Source: Agromyces humatus (lineage in GTDB: Bacteria; Actinomycetota; Actinomycetes; Actinomycetales; Microbacteriaceae). From it: a stretch of 64,000 nt of DNA. The position numbers and the translations under genes were made by a program. This document shows positions 1-9,432 of the stretch, piece by piece (within the stretch, counting starts at the first letter, position 1; every line of letters begins with the position of its first letter). The notes under the pieces are model-generated. The model worked only from the letters and a program-made list of their open reading frames with translations, was not told the origin of the DNA and ran no database searches. The stretch is taken from the NCBI RefSeq assembly GCF_021228295.1, contig NZ_JAJQPD010000013.1, forward strand, positions 1-64,000, read 5' to 3'.

Positions 1-99
1 ACGAAGTCGCGTATCGAGACCCGCCGCCGGGCAGCGAAGTTGCAGCCGATCGTCGGTCGAGTAGCGACGAAGTCGCGTATCGAGACCCGCCGCCGGGCA
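1..99. repeat. 33-bp direct repeat containing a palindromic intergenic element
   Basis: Positions 1-33 and 67-99 are identical 33-base copies, 66 bases apart. The complete element at 55-87 starts GGTCGAGTAGCGACG and ends CGTATCGAGACC. It is an imperfect inverted repeat that can fold into a hairpin. The copy at the left edge is cut by the window border. I recall dispersed palindromes of this type being common between genes of Microbacteriaceae. Its role is unknown; transcript termination or mRNA stabilisation is possible. Confidence 0.75.
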
Positions 100-136
100 A
101 CCGGGCCGTGTCCGACCGCCGTGCGACGATACGTGC

Positions 137-754
137 GTGCCAGTGGACTTCACCGCGATCGACTTCGAAACCGCCAACTCCTCTGGCGCCTCCGCCTGCT
201 CGGTGGGCCTCGTCAAGGTGCGCGACGGCCGGGTCGTCGATCGCGTGCACTGGTACATCCGGCCACCCTTCCCGCACGACGAGTTCTCCGAGTGGAACGT
301 GCGCATCCACGGCATCACGCCGGCGATGGTGGCGGATGCGCCGGGCTGGGGCACGCGCGTCGCAGGGCTGCGCGAGTTCGCGGGCGACGACGTGCTGGTC
401 GCCCACAACGCCGGGTTCGACATGGGCGTCATCGTGAAGTCCTCCGAGGCCCTGGGCATCGCCGTGCCCGACTACCGCTCGCTGTGCAGCCTGCAGGTCG
501 CGAGGCGCACGTACCACCTCGACTCCTACCGGCTGCCCGTCGCGGCGATGGCGGCCGGCTTCGAGGACTTCTCGCACCACGACGCGCTCGCCGACGCCGA
601 GGCGTGCGCGGCGATCATCGTGCACGCGGCCGCGCGACACGAGGCGGGCGACATCGAGCAGCTCGCGCACATCACACGCGTGCGGCTCGGGGCGATCGGG
701 CCGGTCGCCGTTCGCGACGACCGAGCCGCGCACGGCCCGATGGCCCTGCAGTAG
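137..754 (+). CDS. DEDDh 3'-5' exonuclease, DnaQ/epsilon-like
   Basis: This is a 205-residue stand-alone 3'-5' exonuclease of the DnaQ (DNA polymerase III epsilon) superfamily. All five DEDDh catalytic positions are visible: D9 and E11 in DFETAN, D95 in HNAGFD, and H148 and D153 in HDALADAEA. There is no polymerase-binding tail, GIY-YIG domain or helicase domain, so it is more likely an accessory proofreading or repair nuclease than the replicase epsilon subunit. The GTG at 137 gives MPVDF. A second GTG at 143 would give VDFTAIDFE, shorter by two codons, and no convincing ribosome-binding site separates them. The gene stands alone between two palindromic intergenic repeats. The physiological substrate cannot be read from the sequence. 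Confidence 0.88.
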   Translation: MPVDFTAIDFETANSSGASACSVGLVKVRDGRVVDRVHWYIRPPFPHDEFSEWNVRIHGITPAMVADAPGWGTRVAGLREFAGDDVLVAHNAGFDMGVIVKSSEALGIAVPDYRSLCSLQVARRTYHLDSYRLPVAAMAAGFEDFSHHDALADAEACAAIIVHAAARHEAGDIEQLAHITRVRLGAIGPVAVRDDRAAHGPMALQ

Positions 755-765
755 CCGCCCCGGTC

Positions 766-806
766 GGTCGAGTGGGACGCGACGGAGGAGCGCCCGTCTC
801 GAGACC
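766..806. repeat. Diverged copy of the intergenic palindrome
   Basis: This stretch starts GGTCGAGTGGGACGCGACGG and ends GTCTCGAGACC. It shares both ends with the element at 55-87 but differs in the middle. It lies 12 bases after the exonuclease stop and before rmuC, a place where a hairpin could end the exonuclease transcript. Confidence 0.55.
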
Positions 807-856
807 CTCCGGCGGCCAACCCTCCGATGTCGGCGGCCGCTGCGACACTCGATGAC

Positions 857-2296
857 ATGGAGATCCTGCTGCTCGTCATCGGCCTCATCGTGGGCGTCGC
901 GCTCGGCGTGCTCGGCACCTGGTTCCTCGCCCAGCGGCGCGCCGCGGCCGGTTCCAGCGAACCGGCAGCCGGCGAAGACCCGGCGCTCATCGAAGCGCGT
1001 CACCAGCAGGCGCTCACCGAGCTGCGCGCCGCGGGCGAGGCGCAGCTCTCGCGTGCCCTCGCCGACGAGCGGTCCAGGCAGGCCGCACTCGGCGCCGAAC
1101 TCGCGGCGGTCGAGGCGACGGCCGCAGGGCTGCGCGAGCAGATCGAGGCGGCGCGGGCGCAATACCGCGAGATCGTCGAACGCCAGCGCGTCGAGCAACG
1201 CGAGCGTGAGGCCCGCGAGGCCGCCGACAGCAAGGTGCTGCAGGCCCTCGCCCCCGTGAAGCAGACCCTGACCGACATGCAGTCCAAGGTCACCGCACTC
1301 GAGACCCAGCGGCATCAGCAGCACGGAGAACTCAGCCAGCAGCTGAAGATCGCCGCCGAGAACGAAGAGCGACTGCGCTCGACGGCCGAGTCCCTGGCGT
1401 CCGCCCTGCGCTCCAACAGCACGCGCGGCGTGTGGGGCGAGACCCAGTTGCGCAGCGTGGTCGAGGCCGCCGGACTTCTCGAGCGGGTCGACTTCGACAC
1501 CCAGCGTTCGATCACCACCGACTCCGGTGCCGGTCGGCCCGACATGGTCATCCACCTGCCCGGCGGCAAGAACATCGCCGTCGACGCCAAGGTGCCGTTC
1601 AACGCCTACCTCGAGGCCAGCCAGATCCCGGCCACCGCGTCGGGCGCCGACGGCGCCCAGCGCGAGAAGCTCATGAAGGGTCACGTGAAGGCCGTTCGCG
1701 ATCACATCGTCGCGCTCGGCAGCAAGACCTACTGGGAAGGCCTCGGGGCCTCCCCCGAGATGGTCATCGCGTTCATTCCGAGCGAGTCGTTGGTCTCGAG
1801 CGCCCTCGAGGCCGACCCCTCCCTGCTCGAGTTCGCCTTCTCGAAGCGCGTCGCCCTGGCGTCACCCGTCACCCTGTGGTCGGTGCTGAAGACCGTCGCC
1901 TTCAGCTGGCAGCAAGACGTCCTCACGAAAGAGGCGAAGACGCTTTTCGACCTCAGCCGTGAGCTGTACGCGCGCCTCGCCACGACCGCGGGCCAGATCG
2001 AGAAGCTCGGTCGCACGATCGAGCGGAGCGTGAAGGACTACAACGCATTCGTCGGGTCACTCGAATCACGCGTGCTGCCCACCGCGCGCAAGCTCAAGGC
2101 GCTCGATGAGACGAAGGTGCTCGCGACGCTCGAGGGAATCGAGGAGAGCCCCCGCGAATTGACCGCATACGAGTTCACGACGGCGAACCCGGCTGAATCA
2201 CCGGCCGAGATCGAAGCGCCGCAGACCGTCGAGGCGCTCACCGAACACGAATACCTCATCGCCGACATCGACCCCGAGATCCGCTCCTCGATCTGA
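857..2296 (+). CDS. rmuC: DNA recombination protein RmuC
   Basis: RmuC is a membrane-anchored, nuclease-like protein that limits DNA inversion and recombination at short inverted repeats. The 479-residue product has one N-terminal membrane helix (about residues 2-24), a long Glu/Arg/Ala-rich coiled coil (about 45-180) and the conserved RmuC domain. That domain carries RGVWGETQLR (190-199) and RPDMVIHLP followed by NIAVDAKVPF (to about 248), including the D243/K245 pair typical of the restriction-endonuclease-like fold. I chose the ATG at 857 because it places the membrane helix at the N-terminus. GACACT at 844-849 lies 7 bases before it, matching the leaderless promoter spacing seen elsewhere in the window. 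An in-frame ATG at 827 would add ten unremarkable residues. Confidence 0.93.
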   Translation: MEILLLVIGLIVGVALGVLGTWFLAQRRAAAGSSEPAAGEDPALIEARHQQALTELRAAGEAQLSRALADERSRQAALGAELAAVEATAAGLREQIEAARAQYREIVERQRVEQREREAREAADSKVLQALAPVKQTLTDMQSKVTALETQRHQQHGELSQQLKIAAENEERLRSTAESLASALRSNSTRGVWGETQLRSVVEAAGLLERVDFDTQRSITTDSGAGRPDMVIHLPGGKNIAVDAKVPFNAYLEASQIPATASGADGAQREKLMKGHVKAVRDHIVALGSKTYWEGLGASPEMVIAFIPSESLVSSALEADPSLLEFAFSKRVALASPVTLWSVLKTVAFSWQQDVLTKEAKTLFDLSRELYARLATTAGQIEKLGRTIERSVKDYNAFVGSLESRVLPTARKLKALDETKVLATLEGIEESPRELTAYEFTTANPAESPAEIEAPQTVEALTEHEYLIADIDPEIRSSI

Positions 2297-2334
2297 GCCG
2301 GCCCGCGACGGCCGACCGTCACAGCCGGCGATCC

Positions 2335-2379
2335 GCTGCCGCACAACCGATCCCCCGGTGCAACCGACCGTGCGGCAGC
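2335..2379. terminator. Hairpin between convergent rmuC and VOC gene
   Basis: GCTGCCGCAC (2335-2344) pairs perfectly with GTGCGGCAGC (2370-2379) across a 25-base loop. It lies between two convergent genes, so it may terminate both. There is no T-run on either side. Confidence 0.5.
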
Positions 2380-2388
2380 ACCGCCCCG

Positions 2389-2784
2389 TCATGTGGCGAG
2401 CACGCTCAGCACGTTTCCCGCGGGGTCGCGGAACCACGCGATGTCAGGTCCCTGACCGCTCTGGCTGCCGCGAGCGACGCCCCGTTCGTCGGTGCCGTAG
2501 TCATCGGGCGCCTCGTAGATCTTCGTAACGACGCCCGCTTCGTTGAGCTCGTCGACCGCCCGATCGATGTCCTCGACGACGAGGTTGAAGATCGTGAACG
2601 TCGCCGGCACGTGATCGGGCTTCGGGTAGATGAACACCGCCTGCCCCGACGGCAGGGTCAGCTGCAGGGCGCCGGCCATCGGTTCATCACTCACGGGAAG
2701 CCCGAGCTTCGTGTCGTAGAACTCGCGTGCCGCCTCGATGTCGTCGACGCTGAACCCGGGGAATGCATCTCGAATGCTGACCAT
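2389..2784 (-). CDS. VOC (glyoxalase/bleomycin resistance) family protein
   Basis: This 131-residue protein has the vicinal-oxygen-chelate layout: a first beta-alpha-beta-beta-beta module starting IRDAFPGFSVDDIEAAREFY and a second from about residue 65 (FTIFNLVVEDIDRAV), ending in WFRDPAGNVLSVL, the usual last strand of the fold. Members are lyases, dioxygenases, or binding and resistance proteins. The normal metal-ligand pattern is incomplete (no His at the start of strand 1), so catalysis is uncertain. A strong ribosome-binding site AAGGAGG lies 6 bases before the ATG. The gene is monocistronic and convergent with rmuC. The 196-base gap upstream of it (2785-2980) shows no gene. The ligand cannot be predicted. 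Confidence 0.85.
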   Translation of the reverse strand: MVSIRDAFPGFSVDDIEAAREFYDTKLGLPVSDEPMAGALQLTLPSGQAVFIYPKPDHVPATFTIFNLVVEDIDRAVDELNEAGVVTKIYEAPDDYGTDERGVARGSQSGQGPDIAWFRDPAGNVLSVLAT

Positions 2785-2980
2785 CTGGTTCCTCCTTCAC
2801 TCCCGCCAAGACTCCCACCCCGACGCACCGACGTCGAGGGCTCGACGGCGTACGACGGTGACGACCAGCCGACACCTTGGGGCAGCATCCCGTTCACCAC
2901 ACAGGATCACAGGCGCACCACCACACCCCAGCTGCTTGGCGACTCGCCCATCCTGCGTTACGGCTCGGCGCCGAAGCGGA

Positions 2981-4336
2981 TTACGACTCGGAACGCGGAT
3001 GCACCTCGTCGACCGGTGGCTCGAAGCCGGCCGCGGCCTCGGCGCCGGTCACGATCGTCGCGTCGGGGTCGGCCTCGAGCGGATGCGCGAGCTCGTCTTC
3101 GCCGAGGCGTGCCAGCGCCAGCGTCGCGAGCGCGAGGAACGGGGGTACGAGGCCCGCGATGAGGAACGCGGGCACGAGCCCGATCGCTTCGCCGACCGGC
3201 CCGGCGACGGCCATCGAGATGGGCATGAGCGCGAGCGACACGAAGAAGTCGAGGCTCGAGACCCGCCCGAGCATCGACGGGGGCACCCGGCGCTGCAGCA
3301 GCGTGCCCCACACCACCTGCGCCCCGTCGAACAGCACGCCGACGATGAAGAGCGCGATGACCATGACCCAGAGCCACGACGTCAGCCCGATGATGGCGAG
3401 CGGTACGCAGCCGAACCCCCACGCGAGGATCATGAGCGTCAGGTATCGCCGTGGGATGCGAACCGACGCCACGGTGAGCGAACCGACCGCGCCACCCACG
3501 CCGAACGCCGCGAGCGCGAGCGCGAATGCACCCGCCCCGCCGCCGGTCTGGTCTTTCACGGCGAATGGCAACAGCACCTCGATGGGCCCCATGATGAGGA
3601 ACACGAGGACGATCGAGAAGACCAGCGTCGCGAACAGCCACCGCGTCTGCAGGAGGTAGCGGAACCCGTCGCGCATATCGATGAACGACTGCCGCACCGG
3701 GTGCACGACGACCTCGTCGGGATCGCGGCGCACCGCAGTGGTGCGCATGACCACGAGCACCGCCGCAGCCGCGCCCTGCAGCACCGCGACGACCGCGAAC
3801 GCGAGCCATGGCGCCTGCACCGCGATGAGCGCACTCGCGAGCGCGGGACCTGCGGCCTGCATGACCGCCGGCCGCAGCACCCCTTCGACGCCGTTGGCCG
3901 CGAGCAACTGCTCAGGTGGGAGGATCGCCGGCAACCACGCCGAGTATGCGGGATAGAAGAACCCGTCGGCGACGCCGAGCACGAACGAGAGCACCGCGAG
4001 ATGCCAGACCTCGATGACGCCCGAGGCCGCCAGCACCGCGGCGACGGCGAACGTCACTCCGCGCACGATCTCGACCACGAGCAGGATGTATCGCTGAGGA
4101 ATGCGGTCGGCTGCGACGCCGCCGAACAGCACGGCGAGCACGAGCCCCAGACTCGCTCCCACCGCGACGTACGAGAGATCGATCGGTGACCCGCCCAGTT
4201 CGACGACCTGCCACACGGCGGCGACGAGCCAGGCGCCCGCCGACAGCAACGACGCCGAGAGCGCCGCCACCAGCAGGCGGTACTGGCCCGATGAGAACGG
4301 GCGGAGCGCGCGCGGAAGACGACTGGCGTCGGTCAT
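2981..4336 (-). CDS. MFS transporter, EntS/MFS_3-like exporter family
   Basis: This is a 451-residue major facilitator with about 12 hydrophobic segments from residue 20 to 425 and an acidic cytoplasmic C-terminal tail of about 35 residues. The arrangement after TM2 (GGVAADRIPQRYILLVVEI) and the LGRVSSLDFF segment after TM10 resemble the MFS_3 group, which includes enterobactin and macrolide exporters, so a drug or secondary-metabolite efflux role is plausible. The substrate is not identifiable. CACAAT at 4343-4348 lies exactly 6 bases before the ATG and could be the -10 box of a leaderless transcript; no ribosome-binding site is visible. The gene is transcribed in the same direction as glpX, which ends 46 bases upstream of it. 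Confidence 0.85.
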   Translation of the reverse strand: MTDASRLPRALRPFSSGQYRLLVAALSASLLSAGAWLVAAVWQVVELGGSPIDLSYVAVGASLGLVLAVLFGGVAADRIPQRYILLVVEIVRGVTFAVAAVLAASGVIEVWHLAVLSFVLGVADGFFYPAYSAWLPAILPPEQLLAANGVEGVLRPAVMQAAGPALASALIAVQAPWLAFAVVAVLQGAAAAVLVVMRTTAVRRDPDEVVVHPVRQSFIDMRDGFRYLLQTRWLFATLVFSIVLVFLIMGPIEVLLPFAVKDQTGGGAGAFALALAAFGVGGAVGSLTVASVRIPRRYLTLMILAWGFGCVPLAIIGLTSWLWVMVIALFIVGVLFDGAQVVWGTLLQRRVPPSMLGRVSSLDFFVSLALMPISMAVAGPVGEAIGLVPAFLIAGLVPPFLALATLALARLGEDELAHPLEADPDATIVTGAEAAAGFEPPVDEVHPRSES

Positions 4337-4382
4337 CGGTACATTGTGCCCCGAGCCACCGACATCCGCCCGCGAGATCAGG

Positions 4383-5384
4383 TCATCGGTCGGCTGCGTC
4401 GAGCCATTTCTCGACGAGGTGGTCGGCCCGGACGCGCCGGATCGTGCCCGACCGTCCGCGCAGCACGATCGACTCGGTGCGGATGATCGGACCCTTCTTG
4501 CGCACGCCGTCGACGAGTTCGCCGTCGGTCACCCCGGTCGCCACGAAGAACGTGTTGTCGCCGCGAACGAGCTCATCGAGCTCGTACACCTTGTCGCAGT
4601 CGAGGCCGGCCGCCTCGCCGCGCTCGCGCTCGGCGGCGTCGCCGGGCGCAAGGCGCCCCTGCATGAACCCGCCGAGCGCCTTGATCGCGCATGCCGTGGT
4701 GATGCCCTCGGGGCTGCCGCCGATGCCGACGCACATGTCGATGCGCGACTCGTAGCGGGCGGCGTTGATGCCGCCGGCGACATCGCCGTCGCTGATCAGT
4801 CGGGTGCCGGCGCCGGCCGCGCGGATGTCCGCGATCAGCTGCTCGTGACGCGGGCGGTTCAGCACCGCGACGCGCAGTTCGCCCACGTCTTTGCCCTTCG
4901 CCGCGGCGAGCGCCCGGAGGTTCTCCCCGATGGGCTTGCGGATGTCGACGACGCCGATGCCCGCGGCATCCGTGACGATCTTGTCCATGTAGAAGACCGA
5001 CGACGCATCGAGCATCGTGCCACGGTCGGCGACCGCGATCACCGACAGTGCGTTCTGGCGGCCCGCGGCCGTGAGCGACGTGCCGTCGATGGGGTCGACG
5101 GCGATGTCGCAGGCCGGGCCGCGCCCGTTGCCGACGCGCTCGCCGTTGAAGAGCATGGGAGCTTCGTCTTTCTCGCCCTCGCCGATGACGACGACGCCGT
5201 CGAAGTTCACCGTGCCGAGGAACGCGCGCATCGCGTCGACCGCGGCACCGTCGGCGCCGAGCTTGTCGCCGCGCCCGATCCACGGGTACGAGCGGATCGC
5301 GGCGGCCTCGGTCGCCCGCACGAGCTCGAGCGCGATGTTGCGATCGGGGTGCAGGAAGAGGGTTTCGGTGTCGGTGCTCACCAT
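4383..5384 (-). CDS. glpX: Class II fructose-1,6-bisphosphatase (GlpX)
   Basis: The enzyme hydrolyses fructose 1,6-bisphosphate to fructose 6-phosphate in gluconeogenesis. The 333-residue sequence is full length for the class. It has the metal-binding GEGEKDEAPM (68-77), DPIDGT (97-102), the upstream GRGDK (D40), and the C-terminal RTESIVLRGRSGTIRRV segment. In M. tuberculosis the sole FBPase is of this GlpX type, and its gene also lies near fumC and xseA. The start ATG is preceded by GGAGG at 8-base spacing. A TAGGCT candidate -10 box lies about 73 bases upstream. A second, diverged GlpX gene lies directly upstream on the same strand, and the fructose-bisphosphate aldolase gene diverges beyond it. 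Confidence 0.96.
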   Translation of the reverse strand: MVSTDTETLFLHPDRNIALELVRATEAAAIRSYPWIGRGDKLGADGAAVDAMRAFLGTVNFDGVVVIGEGEKDEAPMLFNGERVGNGRGPACDIAVDPIDGTSLTAAGRQNALSVIAVADRGTMLDASSVFYMDKIVTDAAGIGVVDIRKPIGENLRALAAAKGKDVGELRVAVLNRPRHEQLIADIRAAGAGTRLISDGDVAGGINAARYESRIDMCVGIGGSPEGITTACAIKALGGFMQGRLAPGDAAERERGEAAGLDCDKVYELDELVRGDNTFFVATGVTDGELVDGVRKKGPIIRTESIVLRGRSGTIRRVRADHLVEKWLDAADR

Positions 5385-5456
5385 CGAGGGGTCCTCCGGG
5401 ACGCGTGTGTGATCGACCTCGCCGAGGTCGGGCTGAGTGGGCGATCGCCCGGTTCA

Positions 5457-5462
5457 AGCCTA
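5457..5462 (-). promoter_or_regulatory. Candidate -10 box for glpX
   Basis: TAGGCT on the minus strand, about 73 bases upstream of the glpX start, predicts a leader of roughly 65 bases. No good -35 box is seen. Confidence 0.35.
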
Positions 5463-5516
5463 GGCAGGCGGCCGACGATCGGTACAGGATTTCACCGTCG
5501 AGGCGATGAAAGATCG

Positions 5517-5535
5517 TCGAATCTTAAGGATTCGA
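5517..5535. terminator. Small hairpin over the stop codon of the second GlpX gene
   Basis: TCGAATC (5517-5523) and GATTCGA (5529-5535) form a perfect 7-bp stem with loop TTAAG. The loop contains the TAA stop of the upstream gene. It may end that transcript or mark the start of the glpX upstream region. No T-run follows. Confidence 0.35.
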
Positions 5536-6468
5536 TCGGTCACCCTGGGCCGCCCGCCGAGTTCCGGGATCGCCGGGACCGACGCGCCACGACTCCCCCG
5601 GCGCCAGTTCGGCACCCGGTCCCAACGAGCACGGAGTCACGGCCGCGACGAACAGCCACGCGTCGGCGCCGCACAGCGCGTCGAGGCCGAACAGTCGGGC
5701 CTGCGACAGCCCCGCCGCCCCGATCCGCGACGCCTCGGCCGACGACTGCGGTGCGAGTCGTGCGTGCATCGACCCGCCGAGCGCGCGCACCGCCGCCGCG
5801 GTGAGCACCCCCTCGGGCGCGCCGCCGATACCGGCGACGAGGTCGAGGCCGCCACCCCGCCGCGCGGCGCGGATCGACCGTTCGACGTCGCCGTGTTCGA
5901 AGAGCTCGACGGATGCCCCTGCCGCCCGAGCCTCGGCGACGAACCGCTCGTTGCGCGGCCGATCCTGCACGGCGACCCGCACCTCGGCGGCAGCGACACC
6001 GCGGGCCGCGGCCACGTGACCGACGAGCTCGGCGATCGAGGCGCCGGCCGGGACATCCGGCACCCAGGTCACGACCTTCTCCATGTAGTGGGCCGCACCC
6101 AGCGAGGCGAGCGCGCCGCGCGGGGCCACGGCCATGACCGCCATCGCGCCCGGACGGCCGGCCGCCGCGAGCCGCGTGCCGTCGACGGGATCGACGGCGA
6201 GGTCGACCGCGGGGCCCGCACCGGTGCCGAAGCGCTCGCCGACGAAGAGCATGGGGGCTTCGTCCTTCTCGCCCTCACCGACGACCACGATGCCGTCGAC
6301 CTCGAGGCCGGCGAGCGCCGCACGGAGTGCACGAACGGCGAGCCCGTCGATGTCGTCGCCGCGACCCGAACCGACGAGCGGCGCTGCGGCGAGCGCGGCG
6401 TCGACCGCGGCCGCGACGAGCCCGTCGGCGAGGCCCGACGCGGCGAGATCGAGTGGATCGTGCACCAT
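5524..6468 (-). CDS. Diverged GlpX-like class II fructose-1,6-bisphosphatase
   Basis: This 314-residue paralogue of the neighbouring GlpX keeps the metal and phosphate motifs: GRGDDID (D38), GEGEKDEAPM (64-73) and DPVDGT (93-98), and also an IGGAPEG segment. It therefore looks catalytically competent. It differs in two ways: the N-terminus is shorter and Ala-rich, and the last 40 or so residues (from VTPCSLGPG on) do not match the RTESIVLRGRSG ending of its neighbour. The other two frames over that tail gave no match to the usual ending either, so a simple recent frameshift is not obvious. It might act on sedoheptulose bisphosphate, inositol phosphate or FBP. CATGAT lies 6 bases before the ATG, fitting a leaderless start. 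It is divergent from fba. Confidence 0.85.
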   Translation of the reverse strand: MVHDPLDLAASGLADGLVAAAVDAALAAAPLVGSGRGDDIDGLAVRALRAALAGLEVDGIVVVGEGEKDEAPMLFVGERFGTGAGPAVDLAVDPVDGTRLAAAGRPGAMAVMAVAPRGALASLGAAHYMEKVVTWVPDVPAGASIAELVGHVAAARGVAAAEVRVAVQDRPRNERFVAEARAAGASVELFEHGDVERSIRAARRGGGLDLVAGIGGAPEGVLTAAAVRALGGSMHARLAPQSSAEASRIGAAGLSQARLFGLDALCGADAWLFVAAVTPCSLGPGAELAPGESWRVGPGDPGTRRAAQGDRSNP

Positions 6469-6517
6469 GGCACCATCATGGCGCAGCCCCCATCGTGAGC
6501 CTCGCTCGGCAACTCAG

Positions 6518-6523
6518 TAGACT
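6518..6523 (+). promoter_or_regulatory. Candidate -10 box for fba
   Basis: TAGACT lies 34 bases before the fba start in the divergent region between the second GlpX gene and fba. The -35 region is not clear. Confidence 0.4.
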
Positions 6524-6557
6524 CGTTCAGAACCCAACAGACTTCCGAAGGAGCACC

Positions 6558-7589
<1,032 letters not shown>

Positions 7590-7597
7590 GGCGACAG

Positions 7598-8230
7598 ATG
7601 TCACAGGACGAGGTCGCTCGCAACTCCGCAGACGCCGGGGCGGGTGACGGTGGCGCACGCGCCCCCGGGCCGGGGTCCGGAACCGCCGAGCCCACCGCGA
7701 GCCGCGACGAGCGGCCTCGTCCCCAATACGGCGAATACGCCCCCGAGGGGTGGACGTGGCAGCCGCCCGCAGCGCCGCAGCAGTCCGATGAGCCGCCCGC
7801 CGTGCCAGCCGCCGCTTCGGCCCCCATCGCGACAGATGCAACGCCGGCCCGCCGCCCCGTCGATCGGGTCTGGACCATCGCCCTGCTCGCACTCGGTGTC
7901 GCCGGCGTCATCTACAACAGTGCGTCGCTCGCGCTCCTGCCGCAGAACCTGCTCGAGTCGATGCAGCTCTCGGCGGCGATGCTCGGCCTCGATCCGGCGA
8001 CCTCGTTCACCCCAGGCCCCGCCGTGCCGACGATCATCGCGATCGGCATCGCCGTGCAGGTGCTGCTGTGGCTCGGCGCCGCGCGCTGGTCGATCGTGCG
8101 CATGCGGGCGGGTCGTCTCGCCTGGTGGATCCCGCTCGTCGCGGGCGCCGTGGCATTCGTCGCGGTCGTCATCACGAGCAGCCTGATCATCGCGAGCGAT
8201 CCCGACTTCCTGAGTTCGCTCACCCCCTAG
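7598..8230 (+). CDS. DUF6264-like membrane protein
   Basis: This is a 210-residue protein of unknown function. The first 85 residues are disordered, rich in Gly, Ala, Pro and Asp, and contain RPQYGEYAPEGWTWQPP, a motif I associate with the Microbacteriaceae family DUF6264. Three membrane segments follow, about residues 90-110, 145-165 and 175-200, with a short C-terminal tail. It begins 8 bases after fba, so it is probably co-transcribed. Restricted occurrence in this family suggests an envelope role, but nothing in the sequence points to a reaction. The TAG stop lies inside a 17-base tandem repeat that continues into the intergenic region. Confidence 0.8.
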   Translation: MSQDEVARNSADAGAGDGGARAPGPGSGTAEPTASRDERPRPQYGEYAPEGWTWQPPAAPQQSDEPPAVPAAASAPIATDATPARRPVDRVWTIALLALGVAGVIYNSASLALLPQNLLESMQLSAAMLGLDPATSFTPGPAVPTIIAIGIAVQVLLWLGAARWSIVRMRAGRLAWWIPLVAGAVAFVAVVITSSLIIASDPDFLSSLTP

Positions 8231-8275
8231 GCGTCACGAAACCCTAGGCGTCACGAAACCGCGGGCGTCACGAGA
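8225..8275. repeat. Three-copy 17-base tandem repeat spanning a stop codon
   Basis: Units at 8225-8241 and 8242-8258 are identical (CCCTAGGCGTCACGAAA). The unit at 8259-8275 is diverged but keeps GGCGTCACGA. The first copy contains the TAG stop of the preceding gene, and the second copy brings a second TAG in another frame. The repeat fills most of the 71 bases between this gene and convergent ispH. Confidence 0.8.
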
Positions 8276-8301
8276 CCGTCAGCGCGGTCGGGGCCGTCGC
8301 G

Positions 8302-9393
8302 TCAGTTCGGCGCCGACCGGTTGCGACCGCCGAGCGCCCGCTCGTCGCGGTTGCCCGCGAGATCCTTGCGCAGCTCTTTCGGCAGCGAGAACATCAGGTC
8401 TTCCTCTGCGGTCTTCACCTCGGCGACATCGCCGTACCCGGCGTCGCTGAGGGCGAGCAGCAGTTCTCTCACGAGTTCTTCGGGTACCGAGGCGCCGCTC
8501 GTGACGCCGACGGTCTCGACGCCGTCGAGCCACTCCTGCTTGACCTCGCTCGCGTAGTCGACCCGGTAGGCGGCCTTTGCGCCGTACTCGAGCGCGACCT
8601 CGACGAGGCGCACGCTGTTCGAGCTGTTCGCCGAGCCGACGACGATCACGAGGTCGGCGTCGCGGGCGACCTTCTTGATCGCGACCTGGCGGTTCTGGGT
8701 GGCGTAGCAGATGTCGTCGCTCGGCGGGTCCTGCAGGTTCGGGAACCGCTCGCGCAGCCGGCGCACGGTCTCCATGGTCTCGTCGACGCTCAGGGTGGTC
8801 TGCGAGAGCCACACGACCTTGTCTGGGTCGCGCACCTCGATGTCGGCGACCTCGTCGGGGCTGCCGACGAGCGTCACGTGGTCGGGCGCTTCGCCCGCGG
8901 TGCCCTCGACCTCTTCGTGTCCTTCGTGGCCGATGAGCAGGATCTCGAAATCGTCGCGCGCGAACCGCACGGCCTCGCGGTGCACCTTGGTGACGAGCGG
9001 GCACGTCGCGTCGATCGCGTGCAGTCCACGATCGGATGCCGCGTTCACGACCGCCGGCGAGACGCCGTGCGCGCTGAACACGATGTGGGCGCCCGCGGGT
9101 ACCTCGTCGACCTCGTCGACGAAGATCGCGCCCATGGCCTCGAGCTCGTTCACGACGTGGATGTTGTGCACGATCTGCTTGCGCACGTAGACCGGTGCGC
9201 CGTAGTGCTCGAGGGCCTTCTCGACGGCGATCACGGCGCGGTCGACGCCGGCGCAGTAGCCGCGCGGCGCAGCCAGCAGCACGCGCTTGTGTCCGGGGAC
9301 GGGGATATCCTTGAGCCGGCCGCGCACGCCCGGGACTCTGGGCATACCGAGGCCGATTCGCGGGGTATCCGTCATGCTCGTCACGGTGTCCAT
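8302..9393 (-). CDS. ispH: 4-hydroxy-3-methylbut-2-enyl diphosphate reductase
   Basis: IspH (LytB) is the iron-sulfur enzyme of the last step of the MEP pathway, giving isopentenyl and dimethylallyl diphosphate. The protein (363 residues from the ATG at 9393, or 357 from the ATG at 9375) carries the three cluster cysteines in [16 protein letters not shown] and [11 protein letters not shown], plus SAHGVSP and [14 protein letters not shown]. It closely follows the mycobacterial LytB2 pattern. TAGGAT overlaps the first ATG and would favour initiation at 9375, so the exact start is open. The gene is divergent from xseA with only about 40 bases between them, as in other actinobacteria. The C-terminal [11 protein letters not shown] segment is the usual family ending. 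Confidence 0.96.
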   Translation of the reverse strand: MDTVTSMTDTPRIGLGMPRVPGVRGRLKDIPVPGHKRVLLAAPRGYCAGVDRAVIAVEKALEHYGAPVYVRKQIVHNIHVVNELEAMGAIFVDEVDEVPAGAHIVFSAHGVSPAVVNAASDRGLHAIDATCPLVTKVHREAVRFARDDFEILLIGHEGHEEVEGTAGEAPDHVTLVGSPDEVADIEVRDPDKVVWLSQTTLSVDETMETVRRLRERFPNLQDPPSDDICYATQNRQVAIKKVARDADLVIVVGSANSSNSVRLVEVALEYGAKAAYRVDYASEVKQEWLDGVETVGVTSGASVPEELVRELLLALSDAGYGDVAEVKTAEEDLMFSLPKELRKDLAGNRDERALGGRNRSAPN

Positions 9394-9432
9394 CCTACGC
9401 GGCTGAGATCGGCGGGCGGCTGGGAGGCCAGA

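Noticed and set aside
5524-5640. A recent frameshift at the end of the second GlpX gene
   Set aside because: I compared the other two frames over this stretch with the usual GlpX ending and found no match, so the tail appears genuinely diverged.
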